A DNA stretch of 6,305 bases from an uncultured Collinsella sp. (GCA_937969105.1 CALBUZ010000032.1:1-6305), one strand, 5' to 3'; shown: positions 1-5,965, counted from the first letter of the stretch. Numbers and translations: made by a program. The notes: a model not told the origin generated them from the sequence alone.

Positions 1-1061
1 TCGAGCCCGCGCAGCACCCAACCGCCCGCGCGATCGTAGCGAAACCAACCTTCCGACAGGGTGGTAGCCGACCCGCCGTGCATTTTTTGGAGTATTCTGC
101 TTCCATCCGTGCGCGGGAAGGCTTCCGAGCCGTTCTCGAGCGACGTTTGTGCCACAAATTCGGATGATTTGTCCAATTCCGAACTTTTTTTCGCGCTCGA
201 TACGTCCCGGGGCGGCTCCAGAGAGCCCAAATTGTCCTCACGCCTGCTGAATACTCCGTTTTTTGCACATCGGATGGCACCCCACCCCAACATGTCATCG
301 GAAAACAGCGATTCGCGGCGTCCCAAAGAAGCCATATCCGCCACTTCGCGCACGCGACCGCCCTCAATCCGGTACGCACACGTCGCATACTCGAGCATCG
401 GCCGCGGTTGATGCGTAGCCACAACAACCGTGCAGCCCAGCTCACGGTTCACGCGAAACAGCGCGTGCAGAAAATTCTTCTCGGCAACGGGATCGAGCTG
501 AGACGTGGGCTCGTCGAGTAACAGCACACGCGGACGCAGCGCCAGGACGGCGGCAAGCGACAGCAGCTGCTTGCGGCCACCCGAAAGCGTATCGGTATCG
601 CGATGAAGCCAGTCCTCCAGACCAAAGAAATAGCTGGTCTCGGCAACACGGCGGCGCATCTCGTCGCGCGACATGCCTAAGTTTTCCAGGCCAAACGCCA
701 TCTCGTGCCACACAGACTCGCACACAATCTGGTTCTCGGGATCCTGGAACACGTAGCCCACGCGCTCCGCCGACGCGCGCACGTCCATGTCGGCAACGTT
801 CTCGCCCAGCACGAGCAGTTCGCCAGCGCGCTCGCCCGCCGGAGCAATCTCGGGCTTGAGCAACGACAGCAGCGTAGACTTACCCGATCCGGTACCGCCA
901 ACAAGCAGCGCAAATGCACCTTGGGGAACAGACCAGTCGAGCCCCTCGAGCACCGCAGCATCGGCCCCGGGGTAGGCAAAGCTCAGGCTCCGCACCTCAA
1001 TCGCCGGCATATCCGGGCCGCACGCCGCGCCCGACACCGGGCCCCTATCCAACCGAGCCAT
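1..1061 (-). CDS. ecfA: ECF transporter ATP-binding protein, probably a fused double ATPase (partial, 3' end off the left edge)
   Basis: This is the ATPase subunit of an energy-coupling factor importer, which hydrolyses ATP at the inner face of the membrane to drive vitamin or metal uptake through EcfT and an S subunit. The visible 353 residues hold one complete ABC domain: Walker A GGTGSGKST (residues 55-63), Q-loop QDPENQ (106-111), signature LSGGRKQ (159-165, Arg where LSGGQ is usual), Walker B VLLLDEPT (179-186) and H-loop His217. A serine-rich, probably disordered linker covers about residues 262-336. It is followed by WFRYDRAGGWVLRGL, which looks like the first strand of a second ABC domain, so I infer a fused EcfA-EcfA protein. 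The start is set by the TGATG overlap with the ecfT stop and an AGAAGAGG ribosome site 8 nt upstream. A second in-frame ATG at 1010 lies nearer the conserved core but lacks that context. The substrate cannot be told. Confidence 0.9.
   Translation of the reverse strand, partial: MARLDRGPVSGAACGPDMPAIEVRSLSFAYPGADAAVLEGLDWSVPQGAFALLVGGTGSGKSTLLSLLKPEIAPAGERAGELLVLGENVADMDVRASAERVGYVFQDPENQIVCESVWHEMAFGLENLGMSRDEMRRRVAETSYFFGLEDWLHRDTDTLSGGRKQLLSLAAVLALRPRVLLLDEPTSQLDPVAEKNFLHALFRVNRELGCTVVVATHQPRPMLEYATCAYRIEGGRVREVADMASLGRRESLFSDDMLGWGAIRCAKNGVFSRREDNLGSLEPPRDVSSAKKSSELDKSSEFVAQTSLENGSEAFPRTDGSRILQKMHGGSATTLSEGWFRYDRAGGWVLRGL
89..257. repeat. Inverted 9-mer pair bounding a lower-GC block inside the ECF ATPase gene
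   Basis: GGAGTATTC (89-97) and its reverse complement GAATACTCC (249-257) lie 151 bp apart. Both are flanked outward by a run of six T (83-88 and 259-264 on the plus strand) and inward by a partly matching TGC/GCT. The 190 bp from 81 to 270 count to about 52% GC, below the surrounding coding DNA. The block encodes the serine-rich linker between the two ABC domains and keeps the frame open. Confidence 0.5.
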
Positions 1062-1954
1062 CAGCCGAACCTCTTCTCATCGATCGCATGCAACACGCAG
1101 GGCAGCACCATCCAGACAGCGTACACGACATAGCCCAGCCACGGCGCGGGCACCGAAAGCTGCGGGTAAAACGAATACTGCGCTGTCGCGGTCCATGCCA
1201 CCGCCACCGCGGCAGCACCAAACAGCGCGAGCCCGACCAGCGCGGCAGCGTCGCCGCGCCTCAGCCGATACCGCGCGTACGTCGTGCGGCGCGTCACGGC
1301 ACCCCACCCACGGGAGCGCATGGCGTCCGCGCGCTCAAGCGAATCTTCCATGCCCCAGCCCATCAGCACGCTCGATGCCCGCAGACGCGAACGCACGGGA
1401 TCGGTGGGCGCACGCCCCGGCACATCAATCGCGTCCTGCACCGCCAACACCGTGCGGCCGCGGCGCAAAAACTGTGGGATAAGCCGCATGCACATCGAGA
1501 TCATGAGCGCGATCACCGGCGCGGCGTTGCCCAACAACGCAAGCACCTTGTCGTATTCGAGCATCGACGCCGCAGCCTCAAACCACAGCACGCTCGCCAC
1601 AAACAGCCCGCCCATGCACAGGCCGTAAACCATGCTCTCTAGATACACCGCACGCATGCCAATACGAAACAGCTCCGTCGAGCCCGAGGCGCTAAACAGC
1701 GGGTTGACCAGTGCAATGATCAAAATCACCGGCAGCTGCCAGCGAAGCGCCCCCAACGTGCGCGCAGCACCGCGCGTCGCAAATCCATACGCCAACCCGC
1801 CCGCAAGTGACAGCGCAATCAGCACCGGCTGCATCGAGAACATGGTGAGCCCCAGCGTCAACACAATATAGAGTGCCGGCACCGCCGGATGCGACATCGA
1901 GAATGCCGCAACGGGCTCGGCGCCCGAGCCCTCTCGCATGTTGTCCACAGGCAT
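1061..1954 (-). CDS. ecfT: ECF transporter transmembrane component T (CbiQ/EcfT family)
   Basis: This 297-residue membrane protein couples the ATPases of an ECF importer to the substrate-binding S subunit. Six or so hydrophobic stretches are visible, for example VPALYIVLTLGLTMF, LPVILIIALVNPLF, VYGLCMGGLFVASVLWF, AAALVGLALFGAAAVAVAW and LGYVVYAVWMVLPCVL. Before the last two lies a cytoplasmic region with the family's coupling-helix signature, SLERADAMRSRGWG, which binds the ATPase groove. The ATG at 1954 is the only ATG possible after an in-frame stop upstream, and GGGAGG sits 6 nt before it. The gene is first in its operon and overlaps the ATPase gene by one base, so the two are probably translationally coupled. 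It diverges from glmU. No S subunit is adjacent; it may lie beyond the left edge, or the module may be shared by distant S subunits. Confidence 0.9.
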   Translation of the reverse strand: MPVDNMREGSGAEPVAAFSMSHPAVPALYIVLTLGLTMFSMQPVLIALSLAGGLAYGFATRGAARTLGALRWQLPVILIIALVNPLFSASGSTELFRIGMRAVYLESMVYGLCMGGLFVASVLWFEAAASMLEYDKVLALLGNAAPVIALMISMCMRLIPQFLRRGRTVLAVQDAIDVPGRAPTDPVRSRLRASSVLMGWGMEDSLERADAMRSRGWGAVTRRTTYARYRLRRGDAAALVGLALFGAAAVAVAWTATAQYSFYPQLSVPAPWLGYVVYAVWMVLPCVLHAIDEKRFG

Positions 1955-2067
1955 CCCCGCCCTCCCGCCAAATCACCGACGCCGAAGCACTGCCGGCACC
2001 GCCCGCAAGCGGCGCAAGCCTCAACCGCCGCAAACCAATCGCTACGCGCTCATCATATGCCTGCGGT

Positions 2068-2095
2068 ATCATATTGCGCCGTGTATCGTTTCCAA
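2068..2095 (-). promoter_or_regulatory. Candidate promoter for the ecfT-ecfA operon
   Basis: On the minus strand, TTGGAA (2095-2090) is followed after 16 nt by TATGAT (2073-2068), a five-of-six match to the sigma-70 -10 box with a four-of-six -35 box. It points toward ecfT and would give a leader of about 105 nt. The same AT-rich patch reads TATCAT on the plus strand, so the divergent promoters may overlap. I could not fix a convincing plus-strand promoter for glmU. TATAAC at 2107-2112 is too close to the glmU ribosome site unless the leader is extremely short. No known riboswitch was recognised in this gap. Confidence 0.45.
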
Positions 2096-2127
2096 ACACA
2101 CGTCTCTATAACGTAACAGGAGATCAC

Positions 2128-3540
2128 ATGGACGCAACCGCAATTATCCTCGCCGCCGGCGAGGGCACCCGCATGAAGTCGAACCACTGCAAGGTTTCGC
2201 ACAAGATCCTGGGCAAGCCCATGGTTCAGTGGATCGTCGACGCCACCATCAAGGCCGGCTGCAGCCGCGTCGTGGTCGTCATCGGCAGCCACGCCGACGA
2301 GATGCGCGCCCTCATCGATGGCGCCTATGCCAACAGCGCCACCAAGGTCGAGTGCGTCGAGCAGACCGAGCGCCTGGGCACCGGTCACGCCGTAAAGGTC
2401 GCGCTCGAGGCCTGCGGCATCACGCAAGGCCCCGTCGTCGTGCTCAACGGCGACCTGCCGCTCATCACCGCCGACACCGTCGCCAAGTTCGCGCAGACCG
2501 TCGCCACCGGCGAGCTCGCCTGCACCGTCATGACCATGACCCCGCCCGATCCTTTTGGCTACGGCCGCATCAAGCTGGGCGCCGACGGCCAGATCGAGCG
2601 CATCATCGAGCAGAAGGACTGCACGCCCGAGCAGGCCGCCACGCTGCTGGAGTGCAACGCCGGCTGCTACGCCTTCGACGGCGCTCAGCTTGCCGCCCAC
2701 ATTAACGAGATCGGCAACGACAACGCGCAGTCCGAGTACTACCTGCCCGACATGCTCGAAATCCTCAAGGGTCACGGCCAGGCGGTCTCCATCTTCCACT
2801 GTGACGACTACCGCGACGGCCTGGGCGTCAACAGCCGCATCCAGCTCGCGCAGCTCACCGCCATCGCGCGCGACCGCATCAACGAGCACTGGATGGCCGA
2901 GGGCGTCACCTTCATCGACCCCACGCAGGCTTGGATCGGCCCCGATGCCGTCATCGGCCGCGACACCGTCGTGTGGCCGCAGACGCATCTGATCGGCCAC
3001 GTCACCGTGGGCGAAGAGTGCCAGCTCGGCCCCAACAGTCGCCTCACCGACACCACCGTCGGCAGCGGCTGCATCATCGATGAGACCATCGCCATCGAAG
3101 CCGTCATCGAGAACGGCGTCGACTGCGGTCCGCGCGCCTACCTGCGCCCGGGCACCCATATGCTCGACGGCTCCAAGGCCGGCACGCACGTGGAGATCAA
3201 GAAGTCCACGATCGGCGAGGGTTCCAAGGTGCCCCACCTGTCCTACATCGGCGACACCACCATGGGCTCCGGCGTCAACGTGGGCGCGGGCTCCATCACC
3301 TGCAACTACGACGGCGTCCACAAGCACAAGACCGTCATCGGCAAGGATGCCTTCATCGGTTCCGACACTATGATGGTCGCGCCCGCCCAAATTGGCGACG
3401 GCGCGCTCGTTGCCGCCGGCTCCGTCATCACCGAGCCGGTCCCGGCCGACGCACTCGGTCTGGGCCGCGCCCGTCAGGTAAATATTGAGGGCTGGGCCGC
3501 CGATTATCGCCGCCGTCTGCACGAGGACGACGAGGCATAA
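2128..3540 (+). CDS. glmU: Bifunctional UDP-N-acetylglucosamine pyrophosphorylase / glucosamine-1-phosphate N-acetyltransferase
   Basis: GlmU makes UDP-GlcNAc, the cytoplasmic precursor of peptidoglycan, by acetylating glucosamine-1-phosphate and then adding UMP. The product is 470 residues, close to the usual 455-460. The N-terminal uridyltransferase domain shows LAAGEGTRMKS (8-18), Lys22, GDLPLI with Asp109, GYGRI (144-148), NAQSEYYLPD and GVNSR with Asn235. The C-terminal left-handed beta-helix domain has hexapeptide repeats, YLRPGT with Arg340, PHLSYIGD with the probable catalytic His370, and TCNYDG (391-396). The start at 2128 directly precedes the conserved N-terminus and has AGGAG 5 nt upstream; the open frame reaches back to 1873, but those 85 residues match no part of the family. 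The usual LPK before the catalytic lysine reads HCK here. It is followed by its own terminator, then prs. Confidence 0.97.
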   Translation: MDATAIILAAGEGTRMKSNHCKVSHKILGKPMVQWIVDATIKAGCSRVVVVIGSHADEMRALIDGAYANSATKVECVEQTERLGTGHAVKVALEACGITQGPVVVLNGDLPLITADTVAKFAQTVATGELACTVMTMTPPDPFGYGRIKLGADGQIERIIEQKDCTPEQAATLLECNAGCYAFDGAQLAAHINEIGNDNAQSEYYLPDMLEILKGHGQAVSIFHCDDYRDGLGVNSRIQLAQLTAIARDRINEHWMAEGVTFIDPTQAWIGPDAVIGRDTVVWPQTHLIGHVTVGEECQLGPNSRLTDTTVGSGCIIDETIAIEAVIENGVDCGPRAYLRPGTHMLDGSKAGTHVEIKKSTIGEGSKVPHLSYIGDTTMGSGVNVGAGSITCNYDGVHKHKTVIGKDAFIGSDTMMVAPAQIGDGALVAAGSVITEPVPADALGLGRARQVNIEGWAADYRRRLHEDDEA

Positions 3541-3555
3541 CGCTTTGCCAAGCAC

Positions 3556-3592
3556 AAAAGGAGCTGTTCCATTGGGACGGCTCCTTTTTCTA
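3556..3592 (+). terminator. Intrinsic terminator of glmU
   Basis: AAAAGGAGCTGTTCC (3556-3570) pairs with GGGACGGCTCCTTTT (3574-3588) over 15 positions including two G-U pairs, with an ATT loop. The run TTTTT follows on the 3' arm, then CT. It lies 15 nt past the glmU stop, so glmU and prs are probably largely separate transcripts. Confidence 0.85.
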
Positions 3593-3680
3593 TCGTGACC
3601 TGCGCGACCGGATGAGTGGTCGGTTCGTGTCCGTTGACGGTAAAGACGTTATCAAGACCCGAATAACCCCGCCGCACGGT

Positions 3681-3686
3681 TACAAT
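3681..3686 (+). promoter_or_regulatory. Candidate -10 box for prs
   Basis: TACAAT matches five of six positions of the sigma-70 -10 consensus and sits downstream of the glmU terminator. No good -35 hexamer lies 16-18 nt upstream; the nearest TTGACG (3634-3639) is much too far away. If used, it gives a leader of about 40 nt. Confidence 0.4.
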
Positions 3687-3732
3687 GCAAAAAGGCATCT
3701 ATATGGCATTCGATGTATAAAGGAGAAGGGTA

Positions 3733-4719
3733 ATGCCGATTAATGATCCCGAGAAGTCGGAGAATATGCGCAAGTCCATCCGCGTGTATTCCGGTTCCTC
3801 CAACCGTCCCCTCGCTCAGAAGATCGCTGAGTACCTTGGGGTCGAGCTTTCGGGCCTTACGCTAAAGCAGTTCGCCAACGGTGAGATTTACGCCCGCTAC
3901 GACGAGACCGTCCGCGGCGCCGACGTCTTCCTGATTCAGTCCGTGGCCGGCGGCAACGTCAACGACATGCTCATGGAGCTGCTCATCGCCACCGATGCTG
4001 CCAAGCGCGCATCCGCCCGCTCCATCACCGCCGTTATCACCCACTACGGCTATGCCCGCCAGGACCGCAAGGCCGGCCCGCGCGAGCCCATCACCGCCCG
4101 CCTCGTCGCCAACCTGCTCGAGCGCGCCGGTGTCGACCGCATTATCACCCTCGACCTGCACCAGGGTCAGATCCAGGGCTTCTTTGATATCCCGGTCAAC
4201 CACCTGTCCGCACTGCCGCTGTTTGGCCAGTACTACAACGACATGCACTTCGACACCGACAACCTGGTTGTCGTCTCCCCCGACGTGGGTCGCGCCAAGG
4301 CCGCCAAGAAGCTGTCCGACATGCTCGGCTGCGACCTGGCCATCGCCCACAAGGGCCGTCCGCGCCACAACGCCGCCGAGGTCATGGGCATCATCGGTGA
4401 CATCAAGGGCAAGACCTGCGTCATCAACGACGACATGATCGACACCGCTGGCACCCTGTGCGCCAACGTCAAGGAGCTCAAGGCTATGGGCGCTGGCGAC
4501 ATCTACGTCTGCGCCACCCACGGCATCTTCTCCGGTCCGGCCATCGAGCGCCTGAACGACGCCCCGATCGTCGAGTGCGTCGTCACCGACGCCATTCCCG
4601 TCGAGGTCGGCGGCAAGATTAAGACCATCTCGGTCGCCGAGGAGTTCGCTCAGGCCATCTCCGCCGTTTACCACGAGGAGCCCGTCTCTACGCTCGTCGG
4701 CGGCGACTTCGCGCTGTAG
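3733..4719 (+). CDS. prs: Ribose-phosphate pyrophosphokinase (PRPP synthetase)
   Basis: Prs transfers pyrophosphate from ATP to ribose-5-phosphate, giving PRPP for purine, pyrimidine, NAD, histidine and tryptophan synthesis in the cytoplasm. The product is 328 residues. Visible motifs are FANGEI (47-52), the ATP-binding RQDRKAGPREP (109-119), His143 in LDLHQGQIQGFF, the flexible catalytic loop HKGRPRHN (206-213) with Lys207 and Arg209, and the PRPP loop DDMIDTAGT (233-241). The family is usually about 315 residues, and the core begins at Met12 (RKSIRVYSG), so MPINDPEKSEN is an extra N-terminus. I kept the start at 3733 because AAAGGAG lies 6-7 nt upstream, whereas Met12 at 3766 has only a poorly spaced GGAG; a start there would give 317 residues. 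The RP pair after the catalytic lysine follows a glycine where arginine is common. It lies between glmU and pth, the widespread order. Confidence 0.97.
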   Translation: MPINDPEKSENMRKSIRVYSGSSNRPLAQKIAEYLGVELSGLTLKQFANGEIYARYDETVRGADVFLIQSVAGGNVNDMLMELLIATDAAKRASARSITAVITHYGYARQDRKAGPREPITARLVANLLERAGVDRIITLDLHQGQIQGFFDIPVNHLSALPLFGQYYNDMHFDTDNLVVVSPDVGRAKAAKKLSDMLGCDLAIAHKGRPRHNAAEVMGIIGDIKGKTCVINDDMIDTAGTLCANVKELKAMGAGDIYVCATHGIFSGPAIERLNDAPIVECVVTDAIPVEVGGKIKTISVAEEFAQAISAVYHEEPVSTLVGGDFAL

Positions 4720-4742
4720 TCGCTCGACCCTCGCATCCCTCC

Positions 4743-4847
4743 GGAAGCCCCGGACACGCCTGCGGGGTTATCACGCGAACGTCCTCGCCGCTTTGCGGCT
4801 GCGGGATGTTCGCTTTGATAACCCCTCCCGGCGTGTCCGGGGCTTCC
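4743..4847. repeat. Large nested palindrome between prs and pth
   Basis: A perfect 18-bp outer inverted repeat, GGAAGCCCCGGACACGCC (4743-4760) with 4830-4847, encloses a perfect 10-bp pair, GGGGTTATCA (4764-4773) with 4816-4825. Inside that, GCGAAC (4775-4780) pairs with GTTCGC (4808-4813), extended by GTCCT/GGGAT with wobbles, and the tip is GCCGC-TTT-GCGGC (4787-4799). The whole can fold as one hairpin of about 105 nt with small internal loops. No U-run follows it directly, but a weak GCTG/CAGC stem and TTTT lie just after (4849-4868). It could act as a prs transcript end or 3' shield, or be a dispersed palindromic element. Confidence 0.85.
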
Positions 4848-4961
4848 TGCTGTCTCGGGGCAGCTGTTTTCTGAAATGACTTTGCTGCAACCTTTCCTCG
4901 CATTCGGCGGGCGTGGTAGCCTTTGTCGTTGATTGAACTATTTACGTAACGGAGGACAAAC

Positions 4962-5591
4962 ATGGCAGCTGCACAGCCGCTCAAGATTCGCATGGTTGCC
5001 GGACTTGGCAACCCGGGCGAGGAGTATGCCGAGACCCGCCACAACGCCGGCTTTAAGGCAATCGACGAGCTGGCCCGTCAGGCCGGCGTCACGTACTGGA
5101 AAAACCAGGCCGGCGCCGAGGTCGCGCTCATCAACATCAACGACCCCGAGGAAGAGGGCGGCAAGCGCCAGATTGTGCTGGTCAAGCCGCAGTCGTACAT
5201 GAATACCTCGGGCGGCCCCATCTCCAAGCTCTGCCGTGAATACAAGATCAAGGCCGAGGAGCTGCTCGTAATCCACGACGAGCTCGACATTCCCGCCGGC
5301 GACGTGCGCGTTAAGGTGGGCGGCGGCCATGCTGGCCACAACGGCCTGCGTTCCATCATCGACAAGATGGGCAGCCGCGACTTCAGCCGCATCCGCACCG
5401 GCATCGGCAACCCTCCCGGCAAGATGCCCGTCGCTGACTACGTGCTTAAGCAGCTGCGCGCCCGCGAGGCCGAGGATTTCCAGGACACCTGCGCCCGCGC
5501 GGCCGACGCCGCCGGCCTGGCGATCGTGCACGGCGTGGTCTACGCTCGCGACCATGTCAACGGCGCCGCCTCCGCCAACGGCAAGCACTAA
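4962..5591 (+). CDS. pth: Peptidyl-tRNA hydrolase
   Basis: Pth cleaves the ester bond of peptidyl-tRNAs dropped from stalled ribosomes, returning free tRNA in the cytoplasm. The product is 209 residues, slightly longer than the usual 185-195. The family motifs are complete: GLGNPGEEYAETRHNAGF with catalytic His27, KPQSYMNTSGG with Asn81, HDELDIPAGD with Asp106, and GGGHAGHNGLRSI with Asn127, all at positions expected from the E. coli enzyme allowing for short insertions. The start at 4962 has GGAGG 6 nt upstream. The core begins near residue 9, and Met11 is an alternative start without a good ribosome site. The extra length also comes from an insertion around IDNDPEEEGGKRQ-like residues 50-60 and a short Ala/Gly-rich tail. 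The L25 (rplY/ctc) gene that often sits between prs and pth is absent here. Confidence 0.97.
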   Translation: MAAAQPLKIRMVAGLGNPGEEYAETRHNAGFKAIDELARQAGVTYWKNQAGAEVALININDPEEEGGKRQIVLVKPQSYMNTSGGPISKLCREYKIKAEELLVIHDELDIPAGDVRVKVGGGHAGHNGLRSIIDKMGSRDFSRIRTGIGNPPGKMPVADYVLKQLRAREAEDFQDTCARAADAAGLAIVHGVVYARDHVNGAASANGKH

Positions 5592-5593
5592 AA

Positions 5594-5791
5594 CCTACCA
5601 TTTAGGGACAGGTTTATTTTGGCAGGTTTTACCTGCGGAAACGCTCCATTTGCGGCATCGTAATTAACCGCGCGCCGCCATACGCACATAGCACCCCAAA
5701 GGGAGCCGGCCTCATCACAACCCGAGGCCGGCCCCCTTTGCCGTTTTACCCGATAAAACTGACCAAAATATACCTGCCCCTGTTTGGTAGG
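5594..5791. repeat. Block of about 198 bp bounded by 29-bp imperfect inverted repeats
   Basis: The left arm (5594-5622) and the reverse complement of the right arm (5763-5791) match at 24 of 29 positions without gaps, sharing CCTACCA, AGGG, CAGGT and TATTTTGG. Between them lie a 6-bp hairpin GCAGGT-TTT-ACCTGC (5622-5636), a strong hairpin at 5698-5739, another small one GTTTTA/TAAAAC (5743-5759), and a direct repeat GTTTTACC at 5626-5633 and 5743-5750. No coding sequence is credible inside. It fills the gap between pth and the next gene and begins 2 nt after the pth stop. It resembles a short non-coding element with terminal inverted repeats, but no copy was seen elsewhere in the window. Confidence 0.65.
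5698..5742 (+). terminator. Strong hairpin, probable pth terminator
   Basis: AAAGGG-A-GCCGGCCTC (5698-5713) pairs with GAGGCCGGC-C-CCCTTT (5724-5739), giving 15 pairs with one A-C mismatch and a 10-nt loop. The T-tract is short (TTT, then GCCGTTTTA), so termination is likely but less certain than for glmU. It lies about 105 nt past the pth stop. Confidence 0.65.
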
Positions 5792-5854
5792 CCGAAGTGG
5801 ATAAACCCTGCTCCCAACCGCCGAAGACACACGTAAGTGACATGTCCATGAGGG

Positions 5855-5860
5855 TATAAT
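5855..5860 (+). promoter_or_regulatory. -10 box of the nfnA-like gene
   Basis: A perfect TATAAT lies downstream of the pth terminator and points to the last gene; transcription would begin near 5867, giving a leader of about 100 nt. No recognisable -35 box lies 16-18 nt upstream, which would fit a promoter that needs an activator. The 8-bp palindrome GACATGTC (5839-5846) lies just upstream of the -10 box, within the spacer region, and could be an operator. Confidence 0.65.
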
Positions 5861-5864
5861 TTGC

Positions 5865-5937
5865 ACCGTATGTCTGCACAACGCCTGTGCGCGTACGGTT
5901 TTATTCGGGCTACCGTCCATTTCCGTGGAGGCACGGT
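5865..5937 (+). promoter_or_regulatory. Structured 5' leader of the nfnA-like gene
   Basis: ACCGTA (5865-5870) pairs with TACGGT (5894-5899), enclosing GCACA/TGTGC (5876-5890), and TTTATT follows: a terminator-like hairpin at the very start of the predicted transcript. Downstream, ACCGT (5912-5916) could pair either back with ACGGT (5895-5899) or forward with ACGGT (5933-5937). A further CCGTG-GAGG-CACGG hairpin (5923-5936) is also possible. The alternating complementary segments resemble an attenuator, but the alternatives are only 5 bp long. No known riboswitch class was recognised. Confidence 0.4.
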
Positions 5938-5965
5938 TCGGCGGCCCTAACAAGAGAGGGGTTCT

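Noticed and set aside
61..411. A plus-strand open frame of 116 residues at the left edge
   Set aside because: It lies antisense to the ECF ATPase, whose frame carries clear family motifs nearby and stays open through this stretch.
914..1642. A plus-strand open frame of 242 residues across ecfA/ecfT
   Set aside because: Its Arg/His/Pro/Ala-rich composition is typical of a shadow frame, and the opposite strand encodes a convincing EcfT.
1873..2127. An 85-residue N-terminal extension of the glmU frame
   Set aside because: The family N-terminus begins exactly at 2128 after a good AGGAG site, and the extension lies in the divergent promoter region and overlaps the ecfT start.
1955..2127. Possible cobalamin or other vitamin riboswitch before the ECF operon
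   Set aside because: No conserved box or convincing aptamer fold of a known class was recognised on the minus strand.
2053..3555. A 500-residue open frame antisense to glmU
   Set aside because: It is a GC-rich shadow of glmU with low-complexity Gly/Ala/Asp/Val composition and no recognisable motif. The same applies to 3862-4674 against prs and 4938-5588 against pth.
4743..4847. CRISPR or tandem repeat array
   Set aside because: The repeats are inverted arms of one palindrome and not regularly spaced direct repeats; no CRISPR array exists in the window.
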